Origin: Bacteroidaceae bacterium
GTDB taxonomy: Bacteria > Bacteroidota > Bacteroidia > Bacteroidales > Bacteroidaceae
Reading direction: 5' to 3'
Length of the DNA: 14,389 nucleotides
Assembly: GCA_017557475.1 (NCBI GenBank)
Contig: JAFYYO010000230.1
Location: 1-14,389, forward strand
Positions 1-5,777 of the stretch are shown one piece after another. Position 1 is the stretch's first letter. Each line of letters opens with the position of its first letter. The notes under the pieces were generated by a model, which did no database searches, was not told the DNA's origin, and was given only the letters and a program-made list of their open reading frames with translations. Made by a program: the position numbers and the translations under genes.

Positions 1-660
1 AAGGATGTCATGATGACCGACCTCATTTCAGGTCGCGAAACGCTCGACGATATCAACTTCATCGTCTTCTGTGGCGGCTTCTCCAATAGTGATGTGCTCG
101 GCTCGGCAAAGGGTTGGGCTGGTGCCTTCCTCTACAATCCCAAGGCAAAAGAGGCGCTCGACCGCTTCTATGCTCGCGAAGACACACTCTCTCTTGGTGT
201 CTGCAACGGCTGCCAATTGATGGTAGAACTGGGGTTGGTCGGTAAGTCGAAAGCAAAGATGCTCCATAACGACAGCCATAAGTTCGAGTCGAACTTCGTC
301 GGATTGACTGTTCAACCAAATAAGAGTGTCCTGATGAGCACGCTTAGTGGCAGCAAACTCGGCATTTGGGTTGCTCATGGAGAAGGTAAATTCAGTCTGC
401 CTGGCAAGGAAGAAGACTACAATATCGTGCTCAAGTACAGCCATAACGGCTATCCTGCTTGTCCGAACGGCAGCGACTTCTCGGCCGCAGGCATCTGTTC
501 GGCAGACGGAAGACACTTGGCTATGATGCCTCACCTCGAGCGTGCCTTCTTCCCCTGGCAGTGTGGCTACTATCCCGCAGAACGCAAACAGGAGGATCAA
601 ATCACGCCTTGGATAGAGGCTTTCGTCAATGCAAGGGAATGGATAAAGAAACATGTTTGA
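1..660 (+). CDS. purL: Phosphoribosylformylglycinamidine synthase, C-terminal glutaminase part (partial, 5' end outside window)
   Basis: This is the last 219 codons of PurL (FGAM synthase), which makes FGAM from FGAR, ATP and glutamine in purine synthesis. The reading frame is open from base 1, so the gene begins upstream; the ATG at 10 is internal. What is visible is the class I glutamine amidotransferase domain of the large, single-chain PurL. The nucleophile cysteine lies in GVCNGCQLM (Cys codon 202-204), HGEGKF follows, and the catalytic His and Glu are in PHLERAFFPWQ (codons 532-534 and 538-540). The oxyanion-side motif near the start, GGFSNSDVLGSAKGWA, matches the usual GGFSxGDxLGxGxGWA. 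No broken residues are seen. The stop overlaps the start of the next gene by 8 bases, so the two are probably cotranscribed. Identification is secure. Confidence 0.96.
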   Translation, partial: KDVMMTDLISGRETLDDINFIVFCGGFSNSDVLGSAKGWAGAFLYNPKAKEALDRFYAREDTLSLGVCNGCQLMVELGLVGKSKAKMLHNDSHKFESNFVGLTVQPNKSVLMSTLSGSKLGIWVAHGEGKFSLPGKEEDYNIVLKYSHNGYPACPNGSDFSAAGICSADGRHLAMMPHLERAFFPWQCGYYPAERKQEDQITPWIEAFVNAREWIKKHV

Positions 661-1189
661 GCTTTTCAAGACTTTCTTTCAGATAGGCTTCTTTACTATC
701 GGGGGCGGATATGCAATGATTCCGCTCATCGAACAGAAGGTGGTTGACGAGAAGCATTGGGTTGGGCACGAAGAACTGCTCGACCTGATTGCCGTCGCTC
801 AATCCTGTCCGGGCATCTTTGCCGTGAACATCAGCATCTTCATCGGCAATAAGAGACTCGGCAACAAAGGCGCTATTGCCAGTGCTATCGGCACTTGCCT
901 GCCCTCCTTCCTGTGCATCCTGGCCATCGCACTCGTGTTCCAGCAGTTCAGGGAAAACGTTTGGGTGGAGCACTTCTTCAGAGGCATCCGTCCTGCAGTC
1001 GTGGCGCTCATCGCGATTCCGGTCTTCAGGATGGCAAAGAGTGCTAAGATAAACCGTTACAACATCTGGATTCCTCTGGTCGCAGCCTTCCTCATCTGGA
1101 TTCTTGGCGTCAGTCCTATCTTCGTAGTTCTCGCGGCAGGAGTCTCGGGATATGTCTATGGAAAGTACCTCAAAGAAGACTTCCAGTAA
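653..1189 (+). CDS. Chromate transporter (CHR) family protein, first of a pair
   Basis: Inner-membrane protein of 178 residues, one CHR domain, mostly hydrophobic with roughly five or six membrane segments. Family marks are FFTIGGGYAMIPLIEQKVV near residues 13-31 and the AQSCPGIFAVNISIFIGNK stretch near 48-67, which corresponds to the conserved PGP/N region of ChrA. CHR proteins occur either as one long two-domain chain or as two short single-domain genes side by side; here it is the short-pair form with the gene at 1224. Characterised members export chromate, but many short-chain pairs have no shown substrate, so the transported ion is unknown. The ATG at 653 lies inside the end of purL (8-base overlap), which implies translational coupling and places it in the purL transcript. 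No metal-resistance genes are near. Confidence 0.88.
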   Translation: MFELFKTFFQIGFFTIGGGYAMIPLIEQKVVDEKHWVGHEELLDLIAVAQSCPGIFAVNISIFIGNKRLGNKGAIASAIGTCLPSFLCILAIALVFQQFRENVWVEHFFRGIRPAVVALIAIPVFRMAKSAKINRYNIWIPLVAAFLIWILGVSPIFVVLAAGVSGYVYGKYLKEDFQ

Positions 1190-1224
1190 CCATTCACCAT
1201 TCACCATTAACCAATAACCAACAA
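1190..1224 (+). repeat. Five heptameric tandem repeats between the two chromate-transporter genes
   Basis: Starting directly after the TAA stop at 1187-1189, the sequence is five 7-base units. The first two are CCATTCA, and the last three drift to CCATTAA, CCAATAA and CCAACAA. The last A of the fifth unit is the A of the ATG at 1224, so the repeat is the whole spacer and forms the translation initiation region of the second gene. Each unit keeps the CCA. There is no Shine-Dalgarno-like purine tract. The layout is seen directly; any function is unknown. Confidence 0.85.
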
Positions 1225-1805
1225 TGATAACCCTCCTTCTTCAGCTCTTTTGGACCTTCTTCCTGATTGGACTTTTCGGTTTTGGCGGAGGTTATGCGAT
1301 GCTTTCCATGATTCAAGGAGAGGTCGTGGGACATTATCATTGGATGACAATGGGGCAGTTCACGGACATTGTGGCTGTCAGCCAAAGCACTCCGGGACCC
1401 ATTGGCATCAATAGTGCCACTTATGTCGGCTACACGGCTCTGGTTAATGCGGGATACTCGCCTGCTTGGGGCATCTTGGGAAGCTTCCTTGCCACCTTCG
1501 CAGTCGTGCTTCCGAGTTTCATCCTGATGTTGCTCATCAGTAAGTTCCTCATGAAGTATAGGAATCATCCTTCAGTCGAGAATGTCTTCAGCGGTTTGCG
1601 TCCTGCGGTGGTAGGCTTGTTGCTCGCAGCCACTTTGCTCTTGATGAATAGCGAGAACTTCAGTTCGATGAGCGAGAATCCTTGGCGTTTCTGCCTCAGT
1701 ATCTTCCTTTTCCTCTTCGCTTTTATTGGGCAGAAAGTCTATCGTCTCGGGCCAATCCTCATCATTCTGCATTGCGGCTTTGCAGGCATCATACTTGGCC
1801 TTTAA
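1224..1805 (+). CDS. Chromate transporter (CHR) family protein, second of a pair
   Basis: Membrane protein of 193 residues and the partner of the gene at 653. It has the CHR signature LFGFGGGYAMLSMIQGEVV near residues 17-36, then AVSQSTPGPIGINSATYVGY near 50-70, a closer match to the canonical Q-x-x-PGP-x-x-x-N motif than its partner has. About six hydrophobic segments follow, ending in an ILHCGFAGIILGL tail. The pair probably forms the equivalent of one long ChrA chain by heterodimerisation (known for short-chain CHR pairs, inferred here). The ATG at 1224 abuts the heptamer repeats. No clear terminator follows; the next 37 bases show only a weak 5-bp stem (1813-1831) without a T-run. The substrate is uncertain. 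Confidence 0.87.
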   Translation: MITLLLQLFWTFFLIGLFGFGGGYAMLSMIQGEVVGHYHWMTMGQFTDIVAVSQSTPGPIGINSATYVGYTALVNAGYSPAWGILGSFLATFAVVLPSFILMLLISKFLMKYRNHPSVENVFSGLRPAVVGLLLAATLLLMNSENFSSMSENPWRFCLSIFLFLFAFIGQKVYRLGPILIILHCGFAGIILGL

Positions 1806-1842
1806 GAGATAAAGCAGGCGTCTTTGCTGCTGATAAATGAAA

Positions 1843-1860
1843 TGTAACGGAATCGTAACT
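1843..1860 (+). promoter_or_regulatory. 11-bp direct repeat upstream of the fusion gene promoter (candidate PhoB-type operator)
   Basis: GTAAC occurs at 1844-1848 and again at 1855-1859, exactly 11 bp apart, ending 6 bases before the TTTG element at 1866. On the other strand this reads GTTAC(G/A) twice. OmpR/PhoB-family winged helices bind tandem direct repeats about 11 bp apart (known). A related GTAAG stands at 1877-1881, again on the 11-bp grid (22 bp further). The site is a candidate for binding by the winged helix encoded just downstream or by another regulator of that family. Two short repeats can arise by chance, so confidence is low to moderate. Confidence 0.35.
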
Positions 1861-1865
1861 GTTCT

Positions 1866-1899
1866 TTTGTGAGTTGGTAAGGTTTTCTTCGTAACTTTG
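1866..1899 (+). promoter_or_regulatory. Bacteroidetes-type promoter for the phosphate transporter fusion gene
   Basis: TTTG at 1866-1869 and TAACTTTG at 1892-1899 fit the Bacteroidetes -33 (TTTG) and -7 (TAnnTTTG) elements, with a 22-base spacer. Transcription would begin near 1904-1908, giving a 5' leader of about 20 bases before the ATG at 1926. The -7 box covers the upstream GTG at 1899, which therefore cannot be the translation start. Confidence 0.7.
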
Positions 1900-1925
1900 T
1901 GCACGAAAACATAAACACAACAAAC

Positions 1926-3914
1926 ATGACTATCGCAATTGTATTCACAGTGCTTGGTTCGTTGGCACTTCTCATCTTCGGCATGAAGACAATGAGCGAC
2001 GCCTTGCAGAAGATGGCGGGACCGAAGTTGAGGCACGTCTTGGCTCGTATGACGACCAACCGCTTCACAGGAATGCTGACGGGTATGGGAGTGACGGCGG
2101 CAGTGCAAAGCTCCACCGCAACGACTGTAATGACCGTTTCGTTCGTCAATGCTTCGCTGCTTACTCTGGCTCAAGCCATCAGCATCATTATGGGTGCGAA
2201 CATCGGAACTACGCTTACGGCTTGGATAATGACGGTAGCGACCTTCAATATTACCGATTTCGTGTGGCCTGTATTTGTCATTGCGATGTTCCTCATATAT
2301 AAGAAGAAGCACGAAACACTTGGCTCTTTCCTCTTCGGTGTCGCTTTCCTCTTCATCGGACTTGGCACTCTTCGGCAGACAGGCATCAATATGAATCTCG
2401 GTGAGAACGAGGCTGTGCTTGGCTTTTTCAGTTCGTTCGACCCCAACAGCATTGTCACCACTTTGCTTTTCTTGCTGATTGGCGGTGTGCTGACCATGTG
2501 CGTGCAGTCTTCTGCAGCAGTGATGGCCATCACGATGGTGCTTTGTTCCTTAGGAGCGATGCCTATTCATCAAGGTATAGCACTGGTGATGGGTGAGAAC
2601 ATCGGCACGACTGTAACATCGAACCTTGCAGCTCTTACGGCTTCTACGCAAGCCCGTCGAGCAGCCTTTGCCCATATGTTCTTCAATGTCTTTGGCGTTT
2701 GCTGGATGCTACTGGTCTTTCATCCCTTCGTGGACTTCATTTGTTCCCTTGCCGGTTACGATGCTGGGATGGACAAGACCGCTGTGAGTCATGAGGCTTT
2801 CATGGCGAATGCGGCTCGATTGAACATCGTTTTGGCCACCTTCCATACATGCTTCAACGTCGTCAACACCTCGCTGCTCATCGGCTTCATTCCGCAGATA
2901 GAGCGTTTCGTGAAGTGGGTCATCAAGGACAAGAAGCAGGAAAAGAACATCAGTCGCCTGCAGTACATCGACAAGGGACTAATGGCAACGCCCGAAATCT
3001 CCGTGCTTCAGGCACAGAAGGAGGTCGTTCACTTTGCGGAAAGAATGCAGCGAATGTTCGGCATGGCACGTGTCTTGCTAGAAGAAAAGGACAAGAAAGA
3101 GTTCGAGGGACAGTTCGAGCGCATCGAGAAGTACGAGAATATTGCGGACAATATGGAGATTGAGATTGCCAACTATCTTGAGGAAGTCAGCAACGAACAC
3201 CTGTCTGACGAGACGAAGGCAAAGATTCGCAAGATGCTTCGCGAAATAGGTGAACTGGAATCCATTGGCGATGCATGCTACAAGATAGCTCGTCTCATCC
3301 AGCATCGCAGAGAGAGTCGCGAGGACTTTACACAGCAGCAATACACTCATTTGCACGAAATGATGCAGTTGGCTGGCGAGGCTCTCACGCAAATGATGGT
3401 CGTCGTAAGCGGGCGAAGAGACAGCCTCACCATCGAGACCTCTGTCGAGATAGAGCGAGAGCTCAATGCCCTTCGTGACCAGCTCAAAACTGAAAGCATC
3501 CGAGAAGCTGCGGACAATCACGAATATTCCTATGCTCTTGGCTCCATCTACAGCGACATTGTCGCCGAGTGCGAAAGGCTTGGCGACTATGTGATGAACG
3601 TCGTGGAAGCCCGTCTGGGCAAGCGCGTCCTCTCTTTTCGAGGGCTGCAAGTGAACCTTGGACGCAAGTCTGTTACAGTCGACGGCAATACCGTCAGCCT
3701 TACTCGCACGGAGTTCGACCTGCTTCAACTGCTTCTTTCCAATAGAGGTCAAGTGCTTTCGCGCCAGCTGCTCATGGACAGGATCTGGTCCGATGTCGTT
3801 GTCACTGACCGCACCATTGATGTCCACATCACTCGTCTCCGCAAGAAACTCGGCCCATATGCCAGCAACATAGTTTGCCGACAAGGCTTTGGCTATGTGT
3901 TCGAGGAGAGTTGA
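1926..3914 (+). CDS. Na+/phosphate cotransporter with PhoU-like domain fused to an OmpR/PhoB-type winged-helix DNA-binding domain
   Basis: A 662-residue chain in three parts. Residues about 1-330 are a Na/Pi cotransporter with the two inverted-repeat signatures: QSSTATTVMTV (from 61) with IIMGANIGTTLTAW, and QSSAAVMAITM (from 194) with LVMGENIGTTVTSN. Residues about 350-565 are a charged, helical PhoU-like domain, the usual cytoplasmic tail of these transporters, ending in AECERLGDYVMNVVEARLGKR. Residues 568-662 are an added complete Trans_reg_C winged helix: VSLTRTEFDLLQLLL, the recognition helix DRTIDVHITRLRKKLG, and the wing IVCRQGFGYVFEE. There is no receiver domain, hence no phospho-acceptor aspartate. 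The usual transporter would end near 567. The start is ATG 1926, because an in-frame GTG at 1899 overlaps the -7 box. Expected role: phosphate uptake, possibly with direct transcriptional output. The DNA-binding part sits on the cytoplasmic side, so it could reach DNA. It may alternatively be a fusion remnant without DNA binding. Confidence 0.9.
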   Translation: MTIAIVFTVLGSLALLIFGMKTMSDALQKMAGPKLRHVLARMTTNRFTGMLTGMGVTAAVQSSTATTVMTVSFVNASLLTLAQAISIIMGANIGTTLTAWIMTVATFNITDFVWPVFVIAMFLIYKKKHETLGSFLFGVAFLFIGLGTLRQTGINMNLGENEAVLGFFSSFDPNSIVTTLLFLLIGGVLTMCVQSSAAVMAITMVLCSLGAMPIHQGIALVMGENIGTTVTSNLAALTASTQARRAAFAHMFFNVFGVCWMLLVFHPFVDFICSLAGYDAGMDKTAVSHEAFMANAARLNIVLATFHTCFNVVNTSLLIGFIPQIERFVKWVIKDKKQEKNISRLQYIDKGLMATPEISVLQAQKEVVHFAERMQRMFGMARVLLEEKDKKEFEGQFERIEKYENIADNMEIEIANYLEEVSNEHLSDETKAKIRKMLREIGELESIGDACYKIARLIQHRRESREDFTQQQYTHLHEMMQLAGEALTQMMVVVSGRRDSLTIETSVEIERELNALRDQLKTESIREAADNHEYSYALGSIYSDIVAECERLGDYVMNVVEARLGKRVLSFRGLQVNLGRKSVTVDGNTVSLTRTEFDLLQLLLSNRGQVLSRQLLMDRIWSDVVVTDRTIDVHITRLRKKLGPYASNIVCRQGFGYVFEES

Positions 3915-4007
3915 TACATCTCTTGGCGTAATGGAATCTCAGGAATCGCATTCCGCATATCCCTTTCCCCCCTTTCATCTTTTCATCTTTGTATTGTTAC
4001 ATCTTTT

Positions 4008-4094
4008 AATCGCAACTTGCGATTGAAGGAGCGCAACCTGCGATTGAAGGAACGCAGCTTGTGATTTTACAAACGCAACTTGCGTTTCAAGAAT
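4008..4094. repeat. Tandem array of four 21-bp units, each with a small palindrome
   Basis: Units begin at 4011, 4032, 4053 and 4074, period 21 with no interruption. Each begins with a variant of CGCAACTTGCG. In the first and last units the palindrome extends to 8-base arms around a central C: AATCGCAA/TTGCGATT at 4008-4024 and AAACGCAA/TTGCGTTT at 4071-4087. The outermost bases differ between these two units but remain complementary. Units 1 and 2 share the tail ATTGAAGGA. Unit 3 keeps pairing only with a G-T wobble. It lies about 110 bases upstream of the TTG promoter element of the GH30 gene. There are no spacers, so it is not a CRISPR. Confidence 0.85.
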
Positions 4095-4205
4095 CAAGAA
4101 TGCTGAAAATGGAATTTGAAAGAGTGCGAATTGAAGATTGGAAAGGCGGAGAATATATTTCAGAACGCTTACTTTTTAACTCTTGCCCCTTTATTTTTAT
4201 CGGTC

Positions 4206-4238
4206 TTGCTGGTTATTCGGGAAATTTCAGTATATTTG
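4206..4238 (+). promoter_or_regulatory. Bacteroidetes-type promoter for the GH30-GH35 genes
   Basis: TTG at 4206-4208 and TATATTTG at 4231-4238 with a 22-base spacer, the same geometry as the promoter at 1866-1899. Transcription would start near 4244, about 20 bases before the ATG at 4263. This also argues against translation from the TTG at 4116. Confidence 0.65.
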
Positions 4239-4262
4239 CAGACGTATAACGCCTTCGCTTCT

Positions 4263-5765
4263 ATGAAATCTCTGCTTCTCTCTTTGCTACTCTTTTCAGC
4301 CATAGTTGCCTTTGGACAAAGCTATGTGATTGATACAAAGCAGCCTGAGCAAACCATCGAGCACTTTGGTGCTTCCGATGCATGGTCGATGCAGAACATA
4401 GGTCTTTGGCCAGAGGAAGAACAGAAGCAGATTGCTGATTGGCTCTTCTCCACAGAATGTGACGAAAAGGGGCAGCCTTTGGGCATAGGTCTTTCTTTGT
4501 GGCGCTTCAACCTGGGAGCAGGAAGTAGCGAACAGGGCGACTCCTCTTATATAAATAGAGGTACGCGCACGGAATGCTTTCTCAAGGCTGATGGGACATA
4601 CGACTGGTCGAAGCAGGCAGGGCAGGTTCGTTTCCTCAAGTTGGCCAAAGAGAGAGGCGTTCCTTTTCTCCTTGCTTTTCTCAACTCCCCACCAGTATAT
4701 TTTACTGCAAATGGCTTAGCTACGAATACTGGTCGAGGCGGCACTTTGAACCTTCGTCCTGAGTGTTATGAAGCCTTTGCTCAGTTTATGGCAGAGTCTG
4801 TAAGTGGTTTGGAGAAAGAGTATGGCATCCACATCGATTACCTTTCGCCTGTCAACGAGCCTGATGGCAGTTGGAATTGGCAAGGACCAAAGCAGGAAGG
4901 TTCGCCTGCAACCAACAGGGAGATTGCCCGAGTGGCTCGCCTTGCAAGTCAGGCTTTCACGGAGCGAGGACTTCAGACGCAGATTGTTGTCGATGAGTCC
5001 AGCGACCTTCGTTGCTTGCTTGGCATTCATGATACCTCGTGGGAGCGTGGAAATGGTATCGCTTCCTTTTGGTCAAAGGACAGTGCAAATACATATCTCG
5101 GCAATACGCCTTTGGTGCCTCGACTGATGCTGGGGCACAGTTATTGGACGAACACGCCGGTAAAGTTCATGAAGAGAATAAGGCTTCAGCTCCGCGAAGA
5201 GTTGAAGAAGTATGGAGTTGGCTTTTGGCAATCGGAGATTTGCGTGATGAGTAATGACAAAGAGATTGGCGGCGGTCAGCGATACGACTTCACTATGAAG
5301 ACTGCTCTCTATGTGGCTCGAGTCATACATCACGACATTTGTTATGCGAATGCCAAGAGTTGGTCTTGGTGGCGGGCTTGCGGAGCAGACTATAAAGACG
5401 GCCTCATTCGTGTCTATGACCGTGAACATCGAGGTCGAGACAGTCGTCTCCTTTGGGCTTTAGGCAATTATAGTCGCTTTGTTCGACCTGGTGCGACGCG
5501 CTACAATATCAGTTCCGGTCAGGAAGAAGACCCGTATGGCCTGATGGTTTCGGCTTTCCAAAACAAGGACGGCTCTTGGGTCGTTGTGGCTCTCAATTAT
5601 AGTCAGGAGGAAAAGCAGTTCGCCTTTTCTGTCGGCAAGCAAAAGAACAAGTGGCAACCCTACCGAACAAGTGACGCTGAGGGCGAGACCTTGAAGCCAC
5701 TTGCTCCATGTAAAGGCACAAATAAACTGCCTCCTCGAAGCATAACAACCTTTGTATCATTATAA
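4263..5765 (+). CDS. Secreted glycoside hydrolase, GH30-type
   Basis: A 500-residue exported (beta/alpha)8 hydrolase. The start ATG 4263 is followed by a signal peptide (MKSLLLSLLLFSAIVAFG, cleavage near 18/19), with no lipobox cysteine. The mature protein opens with the GH30-type motif QTIEHFGASDAWSMQ. The acid/base glutamate is E199 in PVNEP, and the nucleophile is E325 in FWQSE. A C-terminal beta domain (about 430-500) closes the protein, as usual for GH30. The sequence resembles the Bacteroidetes O-glycosyl hydrolase branch (Glyco_hydr_30_2) more than glucosylceramidases. Known activities in the wider family include endo-beta-1,6-galactanase and xylanase; substrate is not readable here. 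With the GH35 gene 12 bases downstream it probably forms an operon that acts on a galactose-containing glycan. No susC/susD pair is in the window. Confidence 0.85.
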   Translation: MKSLLLSLLLFSAIVAFGQSYVIDTKQPEQTIEHFGASDAWSMQNIGLWPEEEQKQIADWLFSTECDEKGQPLGIGLSLWRFNLGAGSSEQGDSSYINRGTRTECFLKADGTYDWSKQAGQVRFLKLAKERGVPFLLAFLNSPPVYFTANGLATNTGRGGTLNLRPECYEAFAQFMAESVSGLEKEYGIHIDYLSPVNEPDGSWNWQGPKQEGSPATNREIARVARLASQAFTERGLQTQIVVDESSDLRCLLGIHDTSWERGNGIASFWSKDSANTYLGNTPLVPRLMLGHSYWTNTPVKFMKRIRLQLREELKKYGVGFWQSEICVMSNDKEIGGGQRYDFTMKTALYVARVIHHDICYANAKSWSWWRACGADYKDGLIRVYDREHRGRDSRLLWALGNYSRFVRPGATRYNISSGQEEDPYGLMVSAFQNKDGSWVVVALNYSQEEKQFAFSVGKQKNKWQPYRTSDAEGETLKPLAPCKGTNKLPPRSITTFVSL

Positions 5766-5777
5766 CCTTAAAGCAAT

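Larger units (their letters stand above)
3915..4262. other. Gene-free region between the fusion gene and the GH30 gene
   Basis: No convincing gene lies in these 348 bases. A short stem GGAAT-CGC-ATTCC (3942-3954) follows the fusion gene but has no T-run, so it is at best a weak terminator. A pyrimidine-rich stretch with repeated TTTCATC (about 3961-3990) comes next, then the 21-bp palindrome array (4011-4094), a purine-rich stretch with one decayed unit-like motif TGCGAATTGAAG (4125-4136), and the promoter of the glycoside hydrolase genes (4206-4238). An open frame from a TTG at 4116 runs into the GH30 gene, but it is not a likely protein start. Confidence 0.6.

Noticed and set aside
1813..1831. 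Stem AGCAG/CTGCT as terminator after the second CHR gene
   Set aside because: Five base pairs, 9-base loop and no T-run.
1899..1925. GTG start at 1899 for the transporter fusion
   Set aside because: It overlaps the -7 promoter box TAACTTTG, and the added nine residues are not transporter-like.
3078..3884. 268-codon minus-strand frame opposite the PhoU and winged-helix part of the transporter fusion
   Set aside because: No family features; the plus-strand frame has well-preserved domains throughout.
3627..3914. Separate truncated response regulator gene next to the transporter
   Set aside because: The frame is continuous with the transporter with no stop, frameshift or start codon with an initiation context at the junction; a fusion is the simpler reading, although a sequencing or assembly deletion cannot be excluded from one sequence.
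3942..3954. Stem GGAAT-CGC-ATTCC as terminator of the transporter fusion gene
   Set aside because: Only 5 bp with a 3-base loop and no T-run after it; too weak to call.
4116..4262. TTG start giving the GH30 protein 49 extra N-terminal residues
   Set aside because: The ATG at 4263 gives a proper signal peptide, and a promoter -7 box lies between the two candidates.
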